Shown in pieces: positions 1 to 8,818 of a stretch of 64,000 bases of DNA; position 1 is the stretch's first letter, and every line of letters begins with the position of its first letter. Made by a program: the position numbers and the translations under genes. Under the pieces are notes generated by a model, which was not told the origin of the DNA, ran no database searches, and saw only the letters and a list, made by a program, of their open reading frames with translations. The stretch spans positions 1 to 64,000 of the forward strand of contig CAMCBW010000014.1 of NCBI GenBank assembly GCA_945873105.1, written 5' to 3'. Origin of the DNA: Tangfeifania diversioriginum (GTDB lineage: Bacteria; Bacteroidota; Bacteroidia; Bacteroidales; Prolixibacteraceae).

Positions 1-148
1 TTGTGCACACTTCTTACCGCATTGAATTAAAAGGTGAAAGTTTAAGAAAAAAACGGTAAAATTGTCAGCCTCTCGAGTTCTTTGAACCTTATCCCTGAGA
101 GGGGGGTCAATATCACCGGAGGAGGGGTCAGTATCGCCGGATTATCCA
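1..148 (+). mobile_element. Right end of an IS21-family insertion sequence (partial)
   Basis: The first codons in frame 3 read as the last 18 residues of an IstB helper ATPase. They are followed by two near-copies of a motif of the form GGGGTCA-N-TATC-N-CCGG at about 96-119 and 122-140. IS21 elements carry multiple short terminal repeats and end in CA, so the outer end is probably near 147-148 (CCA). The rest of the element, with istA and most of istB, lies outside the window. The family assignment rests on the IstB-like tail plus the repeated terminal motif; the exact end is inferred. Confidence 0.55.
3..59 (+). CDS. istB: IstB-like ATPase, C-terminal fragment
   Basis: Frame 3 gives VHTSYRIELKGESLRKKR and then TAA at 57-59. 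The motif IELKGES-(L/M)-R is typical of the extreme C-terminus of IS21 IstB-type AAA+ helper proteins, which assist the IstA transposase. The gene is cut by the window edge. No other frame is open here. Confidence is limited by the short length. Confidence 0.55.
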   Translation: MHTSYRIELKGESLRKKR

Positions 149-161
149 GTATACCAGTAGA

Positions 162-389
162 TTACAGTATATCAAATAATTCTGATGGTTTTATGCTGTA
201 TTGATCACACAATAAAAATATTGATAGAATGGAGCAGGGTTTCCCATTTTCAATATTGCTAATGCTATTCGGGTGGATTCCACAATCAACCTCTTTTTGT
301 GTTAAACCTTCATTGATTCTAAGCTCACGTAGGTAGCTGGCAATGGATTCCAATCTTAACTGATTTACTGGTGAAATGGTTTTCTTCAT
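162..389 (-). CDS. Small XRE-family DNA-binding protein
   Basis: A 75-residue protein consisting almost entirely of a Cro/C1-type helix-turn-helix. The recognition portion reads LTQKEVDCGIHPNSISNIEN, followed by an SIL-x-I-FLL-CDQY-x-I helix pair typical of XRE domains. I chose the ATG at 387-389 over the upstream TTG at 405-407, because a perfect palindrome (390-406) sits directly before the ATG and would otherwise be inside the coding region. It lies alone between the IS end and the hsdR end of the R-M operon and points towards the IS. It probably autoregulates through the palindrome. Its target outside this is unknown. Confidence 0.75.
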   Translation of the reverse strand: MKKTISPVNQLRLESIASYLRELRINEGLTQKEVDCGIHPNSISNIENGKPCSILSIFLLCDQYSIKPSELFDIL

Positions 390-406
390 TGGTAAAGGTT
401 TTACCA
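390..406. promoter_or_regulatory. Candidate operator palindrome before the XRE gene
   Basis: TGGTAAA-N3-TTTACCA is a perfect 7-bp inverted repeat abutting the ATG of the small XRE gene. Size and symmetry fit an operator for a homodimeric XRE repressor, suggesting autorepression. The role is inferred from position only. Confidence 0.4.
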
Positions 407-407
407 A

Positions 408-835
408 TATAAATACACAAATATTTGTGAATCATCATGTACGATAATTGCTGATATGTACCTAAAACTAATAGGTGAATTCAGGTTTAATGTACCAAAC
501 CCAAAACTAATTCAGCTTAAATCATGGTAAAACACACTAAAATATTGGTTTTTAATGGAATAACTGGGAAAAATACCCCCTACATTGGTAATGTTGAAGC
601 AAATATTAGTATTTGAAAATATTTTTTGGGGTTCTGCTATCGGTTCAAGTCATTTTTACGATTGAAAATTGGCATATCAATAAAAATAATTTTTTGACTG
701 TTCCTCATTCGGATGAAATTATTCAGGCTTATCTCAAAACTCTGAAACCGAGCAATCAATTTAAAAATGTATCAATTTAATCTTTGTTCTATGGTTTTGA
801 TACAGGCGTTTATGTATCAATCTAATCTAAAAGAT
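408..835. other. Non-coding, AT-rich spacer
   Basis: No convincing gene is seen between the XRE gene and the end of hsdR. A short plus-strand open stretch ending at 780 (about 45 codons, no clear start) and a 24-codon ORF from 591 have no recognisable similarity. The region presumably contains the XRE promoter near 408-470. Confidence 0.4.
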
Positions 836-854
836 TATCTGGATTTGCCAGATA
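836..854 (-). terminator. Hairpin directly after the hsdR stop
   Basis: TATCTGG-N5-CCAGATA forms a 7-bp stem that abuts the hsdR stop codon. Only a weak T run follows on the minus strand, so it may be a terminator or an mRNA-stabilising end hairpin for the R-M operon. Confidence 0.35.
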
Positions 855-3806
855 CTAAAGTCCTAAATGTTGCTGTTGGTTGTTATATGTGTTGGTAAAT
901 ACAAGTTCTTGCAACCATTTTTTAAACGATGGATTATCTTGGAATTCTTTAAAAAGCTCAACCCCTGTAGTCATTGATTGCAGTATTGCTTTAATTAATG
1001 CTGCATCGCTTTCTATTTTTGCCGTGGCTTTATCTGAATTTTTCATGGCATTCTGATAAGCTTCACTTTTAGCCACTTCTTGCGGTAATGCAGCTATCTG
1101 ATTTTTAACTTTATCTGAATCACTCCATTTAACATCACCAAAGCGTGAATTAAAATCATTCAAAATATTGCTTAGTGTGTCCAATACTGGTTCATTAATC
1201 CCTGAGGATGTGCTAACAGGAATAGGTTCAATTTCACTATCTTCATTTTCCAGAATTATTGCACGTTCCTCCAGTATATTATTCTTATAACTATCAAAAT
1301 CAATGGCTTCTAATATTCCAACAGATAAATCATCTTCTATTGGTGACGGTAGTTTCGCAATTAACAGGTTAAGGAATATGGATAATTTTTCCCACTCCTG
1401 ACTACCATATGGCATTATTGCTGCAAGAAAAGTATAAGTTCGAACAAAGACTTTAGCGCTACTTTTAAATTCAACCTGCTCATTTTCTGTTAGTTGCTGG
1501 TAATGTGTTACACATTGATCAATATATGGGTCAATACTGTCTCGTTCAGCATTATTCAGCAATAAACCAACAACACAATCTACATGGTAATGAGTATAGA
1601 CCTGATGTTTTTCCATAATTGCAATCAGATCATTCAATTTATTGGGGTCAGTTTCTGATGAAAGGATGGTTGTTTTATAATATTTTTGGAAAGCCTCTTT
1701 TATAATCTCTACATCATTAGCAAAATCCAAAACAAACGTATCTTTCTTTAGTGGGTGTGCTCGATTTAAACGTGAAAGGGTTTGAACCGCCTTAATATCA
1801 GCCAATATCTTATCCACATACATGGTATGTAGCAATGGTTCATCATAACCAGTCTGAAATTTATCTGCAACAATTAAAAAGCGGTATGGTTCTTTTTTTA
1901 AATTTCTCTCAATTAAGTTGCTCGGAAATCCATTTATTGATGATTCCGTTAATTTGCCGTGTACAATATGTTCTTTTTCACCTGAGAAAGCAACGATTGC
2001 TTTATATTGGCTATTGCGTTCATTTAAAAGTTTTGTAATAGCATAATAATAGTCAATTGCTCTCACAATGCTTGCAGTTACTACCATTGCACGAGCCTGA
2101 CCACCAATTTTACCTTTACTGATAACTTGGTTATGAAAATGTTCCACAATTATTCCAGCCTTCTGTTCGATGGTATACTTATTCCCTTCAACAAATGTTC
2201 GTAAACGCTTTTTCGCTTTTTTCTTATCGAAATTTGGGTCATCGACTACCGCTTTAGCCAGCAAATAATTACTTATGATTGGTGTATAGTACTTTAACAC
2301 ATCCATAATAAAAACTTCTTCAATCGCTTGCTTCATAGTATATTCATGAAATGGCGAATGACCTATTGTTCCATCAGCATGTTGGATTGGAACACCAAAC
2401 ATTTCTAAGGTCTTGTTCTTTGGAGTAGCTGTGAAGGCGTAATAACTGGCATTTTTAAGCATTTTGCGACCTTCTATAAGCTTGTTTATCTTATCCTCCA
2501 ATTCATCTTCATCAGCACTAATACTGCCAGATAATGCTATATTCATTTTAGCTGACAAACTTCCATTTTGGCTGGAATGCGCTTCATCTATGAGAATTGC
2601 AAAATTCTTATCCTTATTTTCAGTACTAATATCTTTCAGAATTTCAGGAAACTTAAATATGGTAGTGATGATTATTTTTTTTCCTGAATCCAGTAGTTCT
2701 TTCAATACACTCGATTTATCAGCCCAACCCACAGTGCTATTTTCCTGCATAAATTGGCGTATGGTATTACGGATTTGTTTATCCAGATTAATACGGTCGG
2801 TAACTACAATAATTGAATCGAAGATATTCTTTTCGTTTTTCTCCAGTACAACCAACTGGTGAGCCAACCAAGCAATCGAATTGGATTTACCACTACCTGC
2901 ACTGTGTTGAATCAAATACTTTTGACCAACTCCATTTTCCTGGGTGTGATGTAACAGTGCTTTTACTACCGATAATTGATGATAACGTGGAAATATTTGT
3001 GTCTCCTTTATTTTACCTGTTTCTTCATCTTTTTCAATTGTTACCTGAGTAAAATTTTCAATAATATATGAAAGCTCTGCTTTTGTTAATATTTCCTTCC
3101 ATAGATAATCGGTTTTAATACCGTTTGGGTTGTCTGGATTTCCTGCACCGTTGTTGCGCCCTTTGTTGAATGGTAAAAACCATGAGGGTTTTCCTGATAG
3201 TTTGGTACACATTCTTATTTCGTTATCATCTAATGCAAAGTGTACGGCACAACGCTTAAAATTGAAAATGGTTTCTTTGGGGTCTCTGTCGGTTTTATAT
3301 TGGTGAACGGCATCATATACATTTTGCTTCGTGAATTGATTCTTCAGCTCAAAAGTTATCAGGGGTAACCCGTTAATAAAAACCACAAAATCAAGTGCCA
3401 GATTAGGATAATCTTGTGAATATGTTACCTGTCTGGTAACGCTAAAAATGTTCTCCTTGTAAAGTTCTTTGGCTTTTAAATTATTCGGTGACGGAGTTAC
3501 AAAATAGAAATCTAAAATACCATGCAGGTAACGCATTCCTTTGCGTATCACATCAATAATCCCTCTGGCAGCCAATTCCTGCTTTAACTTGTTCAGGAAT
3601 TTACTCTTTTGCAGGTCGGAATCTAAAATGTGTAAAATTTCTAGTTTGTCTGGCTGTGTGGCATGAAGAAAACGAAACAAACGAGTTTCGTCAATCGCAA
3701 ATTCTTTATTGTAATCAACATTCGCCCCCTGCTCATAGCCATTATTAGTAACCAAATAATCTACAATCAAAGATTCAAGTCCATTTTCTTTTGTGTTGGT
3801 TGTCAT
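855..3806 (-). CDS. hsdR: Type I restriction endonuclease, R subunit (HsdR)
   Basis: A 983-residue motor and nuclease subunit of a type I restriction enzyme, which translocates DNA using ATP and cleaves away from the recognition site. The PD-(D/E)xK nuclease is visible near the N-terminus (D139 and E153-L-K155). A Walker A motif HSAGSGKS lies at 301-308 and DEAH at 407-410, followed by FTATP and a motif VI region VQTLSRLNRAHP. The length is normal for the family. It is the last gene of the operon, separated from the AlbA_2 gene by 342 bp of direct repeats, so it may be expressed partly on its own. All key motifs are intact. Confidence 0.96.
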   Translation of the reverse strand: MTTNTKENGLESLIVDYLVTNNGYEQGANVDYNKEFAIDETRLFRFLHATQPDKLEILHILDSDLQKSKFLNKLKQELAARGIIDVIRKGMRYLHGILDFYFVTPSPNNLKAKELYKENIFSVTRQVTYSQDYPNLALDFVVFINGLPLITFELKNQFTKQNVYDAVHQYKTDRDPKETIFNFKRCAVHFALDDNEIRMCTKLSGKPSWFLPFNKGRNNGAGNPDNPNGIKTDYLWKEILTKAELSYIIENFTQVTIEKDEETGKIKETQIFPRYHQLSVVKALLHHTQENGVGQKYLIQHSAGSGKSNSIAWLAHQLVVLEKNEKNIFDSIIVVTDRINLDKQIRNTIRQFMQENSTVGWADKSSVLKELLDSGKKIIITTIFKFPEILKDISTENKDKNFAILIDEAHSSQNGSLSAKMNIALSGSISADEDELEDKINKLIEGRKMLKNASYYAFTATPKNKTLEMFGVPIQHADGTIGHSPFHEYTMKQAIEEVFIMDVLKYYTPIISNYLLAKAVVDDPNFDKKKAKKRLRTFVEGNKYTIEQKAGIIVEHFHNQVISKGKIGGQARAMVVTASIVRAIDYYYAITKLLNERNSQYKAIVAFSGEKEHIVHGKLTESSINGFPSNLIERNLKKEPYRFLIVADKFQTGYDEPLLHTMYVDKILADIKAVQTLSRLNRAHPLKKDTFVLDFANDVEIIKEAFQKYYKTTILSSETDPNKLNDLIAIMEKHQVYTHYHVDCVVGLLLNNAERDSIDPYIDQCVTHYQQLTENEQVEFKSSAKVFVRTYTFLAAIMPYGSQEWEKLSIFLNLLIAKLPSPIEDDLSVGILEAIDFDSYKNNILEERAIILENEDSEIEPIPVSTSSGINEPVLDTLSNILNDFNSRFGDVKWSDSDKVKNQIAALPQEVAKSEAYQNAMKNSDKATAKIESDAALIKAILQSMTTGVELFKEFQDNPSFKKWLQELVFTNTYNNQQQHLGL

Positions 3807-3842
3807 ACCGATATATCTTAAAATGTATCATTAAAGTAACCC

Positions 3843-4146
3843 GCAAAGTAACTAGCAACTATTTTTTGATTGTAAGGATTAGTATTTTATATATGACTGA
3901 TATACTGCACCTTTCTTTCTTCCTTTATCTACTTATTTATTTGATAGTTTAATTAGCTGCTTGATTGCTTGAAAAAGTAATGAGCAAAGTAACCAGCAAC
4001 TATCTTTTGACTAAATGGATTAGTATTTTATATATGACTGATATACTGCACCTTTATTTCTTCCTTTATCTACTTATTTATTTGATTGCTTAATTAGTTG
4101 CTTGATTGTTTGAAAAAGTAATGAGCAAAGTAACCAGCAAACATCT
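3843..4146. repeat. 141-bp direct repeat, two full copies plus a partial third
   Basis: The sequence beginning GCAAAGTAAC recurs at 3843, 3984 and 4125, giving an exact period of 141 bp. Copy 1 and copy 2 are highly similar; the third is cut after about 22 bp by the end of the AlbA_2 gene. On the plus strand each full copy keeps a short hydrophobic reading frame, including an ATG-started 37-codon ORF at 3980-4093 in copy 2. The array sits between two genes of an R-M operon transcribed the other way. Confidence 0.85.
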
Positions 4147-4148
4147 TG

Positions 4149-5594
4149 TCATTCTTCATGGACTTTAATCCATTCTTTACCAAATGTTGTAAGAACATAC
4201 TGCTGACCTTTAACATCAGCTTTATTTGGCTTGGTGTATGCCAAAAATTCAGCATCTAACAAGGTTTGTATGTGATTTCTAAAATTTTTTGTTTGCTTGG
4301 TAATACCGATAAACGCAAAAATTTCATCACTGCTTTTAGCGGTACTACAATACTTTAAAATGGATAATTGTTTATCAGTTAATTCAACAGCTTTGGCGTT
4401 TACTCTACCTGAAATGGGTTCAACCACTTTGAATGCAGTAATTAATGTTAAATCAAAAATTGCCTTCCCATTCCCATTTTCTGCCAGTTCCTTTTGCACC
4501 CTGACAATGCCTCTGTTGTAACGGTTCACATATCCCAACACCTTCATCGCTTCTGCGATAACAGGATTTCGATAATCGTTTACATCAGGAAAGTTTTCAG
4601 GACGTGCTTTACCATATAAACCACCAGCGTTTTGTATTTCGATGTAACTATCGAATTCATAAAAACGTGTTGGTGAATTCGATTCATAATCACGGTGCAT
4701 CACCGCATTCATTAGCAACTCACGAGTAGCGTAATACGGATAGCTAATCACCTTCATTTCTCGTAAAGCCGATACTGGTATTGGTTTTTCTTTTGAAATG
4801 CTAAGTTCAACAAATGTGTCCATTTTTTGAAGTGACCGTACCAGATTACCATCAAATTTATGTTCATTCAATATTTCACCTGCACGATCTTCACCAGCAA
4901 AACGGACATATTGCACATAGCATCCAGCCAGAAATTTTTCAGGAGTATTTCCAAATAACACAATACCTGCATAAGTTGGGCAATCGTAACGTAAATCGCA
5001 AAACCCAAGTGATTGCAACTTTAGCTTAATATCCCGTTTATCTTCCAATAAAATATCTTCTGGAAATGCTTTTGGTAAGTATTCAGTTTTAAACAGTTTT
5101 ATATCTAAATCGTCAATAGTTGCACCAGTGCAAGGCATGGCATCAAAAGTTTTGATGTTGGCTGCACGTTTTTCGTAAAGTATTTTTTCTTCTGCTTCAT
5201 TGGCAACAGCTTTACGTGCGCCCACACGAATCCAGATTTTACCTTTATATCGAACGGGTGGAAAATTGGATGGTTGAACTTCGGCAACCAACAAATCACC
5301 ATCGGAGAAATTGAATTTTTCAATTGCCATGGCTGGTTGTGGCTGTATATTCCCATCAGAACGAATGGCGGCAATGTTTAGCTGTAATTCATCGGTTACC
5401 TCTAAACCACAGCGAGTACCGTTATCATTTGCCCCAATAATTAGATAACCAGCTAGTTGTTTGTCTGGAAAATCGTTACAGAACGCACAAATAGCCTCTC
5501 CAAACTTATCCGTTTTATTGGTTGATATAGTCCGTTCAACACGTGAATTTTCTATATCCAGCAACAGTTTTTCAAGTTCTTCTTTCGTAATCAT
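4149..5594 (-). CDS. AlbA_2 domain putative ATP-binding protein of the R-M operon
   Basis: A 481-residue member of the large family often annotated as 'ATP-binding protein' or 'divergent AAA_4', found beside type I R-M genes in Bacteroidota. The N-terminal AlbA_2 (Schlafen-like) domain covers about 1-130, with a nucleic-acid-binding-type ER pair near 20-21 and LIIGANDNG at 51-59. A second domain with RELLMNAVMHRDY at 291-303 resembles the GHKL-like HATPase_c_4 segment. The tail (about 405-481) looks like a winged helix. It lies 12 bp after hsdS, so it is co-transcribed. Its biochemical role in restriction is not established. Confidence 0.85.
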   Translation of the reverse strand: MITKEELEKLLLDIENSRVERTISTNKTDKFGEAICAFCNDFPDKQLAGYLIIGANDNGTRCGLEVTDELQLNIAAIRSDGNIQPQPAMAIEKFNFSDGDLLVAEVQPSNFPPVRYKGKIWIRVGARKAVANEAEEKILYEKRAANIKTFDAMPCTGATIDDLDIKLFKTEYLPKAFPEDILLEDKRDIKLKLQSLGFCDLRYDCPTYAGIVLFGNTPEKFLAGCYVQYVRFAGEDRAGEILNEHKFDGNLVRSLQKMDTFVELSISKEKPIPVSALREMKVISYPYYATRELLMNAVMHRDYESNSPTRFYEFDSYIEIQNAGGLYGKARPENFPDVNDYRNPVIAEAMKVLGYVNRYNRGIVRVQKELAENGNGKAIFDLTLITAFKVVEPISGRVNAKAVELTDKQLSILKYCSTAKSSDEIFAFIGITKQTKNFRNHIQTLLDAEFLAYTKPNKADVKGQQYVLTTFGKEWIKVHEE

Positions 5595-5606
5595 ATTGGT
5601 AGTTCA

Positions 5607-6968
5607 TTATTCTTCAGCAACTTCTTCTTCAATCTCTGTTTCGTCTAATGTTTCCTGTTCAAAAACTTCATCAATTTTCACATCCCTTACATCAACTTTA
5701 CCTGTAACTACTTCACTAATTAAACTAGTTTTATATTCCTGAATTTTAACGATTTCAATTTCAATTGATTGTATTATGGTATTAATCGTATTTTCAAAAT
5801 TCATCAGAAATAAAGCAATATCCTTCTGTTCATTTATATCTGGATATGGGAAGAACATACTTCGCAGCCAATTTCGCTGAAGTTCTATTTGGTTTGTTGA
5901 ACCTTGAGAAAGAATTCCATTTATTAGATCGTAACTAACTGATAAGTAGTAATATAAAAATTCAGGAATAAATCTTCTCTTTGAGTCTCTAATTATAGTT
6001 ACATGACTGTCAGCAATATATGAATCATTTTCCTTGAACAAATAAGATTTTCCTAAAACACCTCCACCTGTAGATGCTAAAAGAATATCGTTATGAAATA
6101 TAAGACCACGATTATTTTCAACATCAGCAGTTGAATATCGAACATTTTTTAAATCCCAATACCCTTTGCTAAATGTCGCTTGATTTACAACTTTTGTTAG
6201 TTTTTCCTCAGTATATGCTGGTGTTGATCCTCTATTAACGAAGTCACAAAATGTTCTTAATCGTCTAACTGCCCAATGCATTGGAATTTCACCAATCCAA
6301 TCAATTCCACTATTTATCATCGTTACATTGGAGCATAAACCTTTGGTAACAGCACGATTGATTTCAGCCTGTTTTTGCTCCTTCAGCAACTCAATCTCTC
6401 GTTTCTTATCTTTTATAAACTTATTGATTTTCGATATTTTAAAATCAAGAAATTTAACGATTTGGTCTTGTTCTGGTCGGGGTGGAATGTATAAATTAAT
6501 GTTTTTAAAATCATTGTACCTCATATCCCATTGCCCAACTCGAATTCCATAGGAAATTCTGTTGTATTGGGTTTTAAATGTTGTTGATCGAAGTAAAAAT
6601 TGGAAATATTTATAATTGGCATCAATTGAGAAATGGCATACTATATATGCTGGACTAACAATACCTTCATAGCTTGAGACGCCCAGTGATCCCTGCCACA
6701 TCTTCATTTTATTCATCACCAAATAGTCTTTACCTACATACTTGTAATTTGATAGATCAAGACTTTCAACATTGTGATTATCATCCCTGGAAGCTTTCCT
6801 AATAACACCATATTCCCGATAAACTGACAATAATTCCAAATCTTCACGATTACCATTTCTTTTATCTGAGAGTTTAGTCAATGTCCGAATTGATCGTTTA
6901 CTCCAGTGTTTAGGAATCTTAGGTAGCCAATCGTATTCTGTTGGTTGATATTCTTCGTATGGTTTCAT
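5607..6968 (-). CDS. hsdS: Type I restriction enzyme specificity subunit (HsdS)
   Basis: A 453-residue DNA-recognition subunit that directs HsdM and HsdR to a bipartite target. Two target-recognition domains are visible. TRD1 starts with a DWLPKIPKHWS-type entry and TRD2 with IDWIGEIPMHWAVRRL near 220. Each is followed by a conserved helical spacer (PRPEQDQIVKFLD near 160; DINEQKDIALFLMNFE near 380). The length is that of a full two-TRD protein. It starts 5 bp after the GHKL gene and ends 12 bp before the AlbA_2 gene. The target sequence cannot be read from the protein. Confidence 0.95.
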   Translation of the reverse strand: MKPYEEYQPTEYDWLPKIPKHWSKRSIRTLTKLSDKRNGNREDLELLSVYREYGVIRKASRDDNHNVESLDLSNYKYVGKDYLVMNKMKMWQGSLGVSSYEGIVSPAYIVCHFSIDANYKYFQFLLRSTTFKTQYNRISYGIRVGQWDMRYNDFKNINLYIPPRPEQDQIVKFLDFKISKINKFIKDKKREIELLKEQKQAEINRAVTKGLCSNVTMINSGIDWIGEIPMHWAVRRLRTFCDFVNRGSTPAYTEEKLTKVVNQATFSKGYWDLKNVRYSTADVENNRGLIFHNDILLASTGGGVLGKSYLFKENDSYIADSHVTIIRDSKRRFIPEFLYYYLSVSYDLINGILSQGSTNQIELQRNWLRSMFFPYPDINEQKDIALFLMNFENTINTIIQSIEIEIVKIQEYKTSLISEVVTGKVDVRDVKIDEVFEQETLDETEIEEEVAEE

Positions 6969-6973
6969 TAAGG

Positions 6974-8806
6974 CTATCTATTGAATTTACTTTTGATGAT
7001 ATTTAAAAACGTTGAATTTCGAGCATCTGCATCGTTAACAACGGCATCAAAATCCATTATATACAAACCTATTGGCATCGCAATGCGAGGATTTTTTTGT
7101 AAAACAACTTCTTTGGGCTTGTAATAAACTTTCCCACTAGAATAAAGCTGGTGATACTCAGATTCTAAATGCAGTTCGAATTCTTCATTGAATTCAACTA
7201 TTCCGTAAAACCAGATTTGCTGGATGTTATGATCAAAATAATGCATTAATCTTCTTGCCCGATTCTCCAATTGAATTTCGATTATAGAATTATTTTCAGT
7301 AGAAAGTCCTTTTCTTTTCAGTTCAATAATTACTACATCAACTTTTCTTCCCTCATTCGGATTACCAGAGAAAACCAGTGTTATGTCTGGTCTGTCATCA
7401 TCATTGACAATTGCCTCCCCATCTGTAATAACATCAATCACTGTAGACATCTCTTTATCACTCAATACAGTATCATAGGTCATATATTTATCATCAAGTA
7501 CCCAAATATTATTGCGATATAAATCATTCATTAGGTTGCCACCATCGAATTGTTCCCTCATTGGAACAATCAATTTATGAATATCTTCCTCCAGATCATG
7601 CTTGTCAATAGATTTCAATTTATTGATGATGATTTGTCTAAACATGATGTATTCAGTTAATGCTCTTGAAGATAACTCTAAAGATTCTTTATACTGTTCG
7701 TCAGTCAAATGCGTTGCACCAAGAATTTCACGCTGAGCTTTTAAAAAACGTTCTTGAGCTTTTTTTAACACATCATTTTGCGAGGCATATCCGATATTGT
7801 CAACATCAAAATATCCATTCAGATGAGGAAATTGATTGATTAACCTCTGCTTTCGCTCTTGATTTTGCTGAGTAATTTGAGGTATATTTTCATTAATTAT
7901 ACGAGCCACATTATCTCGAAATAATTTCTTAACAGTCTGCAACTCTACTTCTTCTAAAGTCAGATTCTGGCGTGTAGCATCAACTCTGCCATTAAAAGAA
8001 TCGGAATATAAAAGGAACACCATTTTGTATCCAATAGGCATATTTTCAGCAGCAATAATGTCAATGTTATATGTTCGGTTATCAACAGAAATAGCTGTAA
8101 TAACAGAACTCTTCTCCATCTGCGTTTCTTCAATTCGATAATGAAGCTCCATAGATGCAAATAGTTCCAGCGAGTTTTCTAAAGGAATCATCTGCAATAT
8201 TGGTATTTCATCAGTAGATAATGTTTCAGTAGCAGAAACATTGTTGATGGTTGAAGTGATATTTATCTCAATCAGTTGTCCATCCTGTTTAAACTTATAT
8301 AAACGAGAATAGAATTCAGTCAATATTCTATTTTTCAGATACTTTGGTTGTATGTATGAAAATTGTGCTAAACGGGTTAACGTATAGCCACTCATAGAGA
8401 ACTTAGTCCCAGAGTTCTGCTCTGCTGGAAGTACTGATACAATTGATTCTCCATCGAACCCTTCAGAGAACTCAAAAATTCTTTTACTAAATCCATTGTA
8501 AATACTTGAAACAATTACATTATCGAAATAACACAGATAGATTAAACGTCCAAGTCCTTTATGTGAAGATTCATCTACATCAAATAGATTACTAAATTTT
8601 TCAAATCTTTCAGGTGTAAAACCGATACCATTATCTTCAATATCAAAAGTTAAGGTCTCAGGCTGACTATAGTCACGTGCGGATATGGCAATATCAATTC
8701 TTCTCGCACCAGCGTCCAATGCGTTAGCTATAGCTTCCAAATAAACCATTTCTAGGGAAGAATTGCCAAAGAACATTTTAACTGCCTTGTTTAACTTTAC
8801 TCTCAT
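6974..8806 (-). CDS. GHKL ATPase with C-terminal PD-(D/E)xK nuclease signature
   Basis: A 610-residue protein with a Bergerat-fold ATPase at the N-terminus: the N-box is E24, N28 and D31, the DNGIG box is at 58-62 and a GLGR lid motif is at 84-87. This order is that of Hsp90/MutL-type GHKL ATPases. The C-terminal part contains PD at 473-474, ELK at 495-497 and Q504, which matches a PD-(D/E)xK nuclease core. The middle is largely helical. It lies between hsdM (12 bp upstream) and hsdS (5 bp downstream), so it is translated with the methylase and specificity subunits. A role as an accessory effector or ATP-dependent nuclease of the R-M operon is inference; I do not recognise a named system. Confidence 0.8.
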   Translation of the reverse strand: MRVKLNKAVKMFFGNSSLEMVYLEAIANALDAGARRIDIAISARDYSQPETLTFDIEDNGIGFTPERFEKFSNLFDVDESSHKGLGRLIYLCYFDNVIVSSIYNGFSKRIFEFSEGFDGESIVSVLPAEQNSGTKFSMSGYTLTRLAQFSYIQPKYLKNRILTEFYSRLYKFKQDGQLIEINITSTINNVSATETLSTDEIPILQMIPLENSLELFASMELHYRIEETQMEKSSVITAISVDNRTYNIDIIAAENMPIGYKMVFLLYSDSFNGRVDATRQNLTLEEVELQTVKKLFRDNVARIINENIPQITQQNQERKQRLINQFPHLNGYFDVDNIGYASQNDVLKKAQERFLKAQREILGATHLTDEQYKESLELSSRALTEYIMFRQIIINKLKSIDKHDLEEDIHKLIVPMREQFDGGNLMNDLYRNNIWVLDDKYMTYDTVLSDKEMSTVIDVITDGEAIVNDDDRPDITLVFSGNPNEGRKVDVVIIELKRKGLSTENNSIIEIQLENRARRLMHYFDHNIQQIWFYGIVEFNEEFELHLESEYHQLYSSGKVYYKPKEVVLQKNPRIAMPIGLYIMDFDAVVNDADARNSTFLNIIKSKFNR

Positions 8807-8818
8807 AATCTTAATTTA

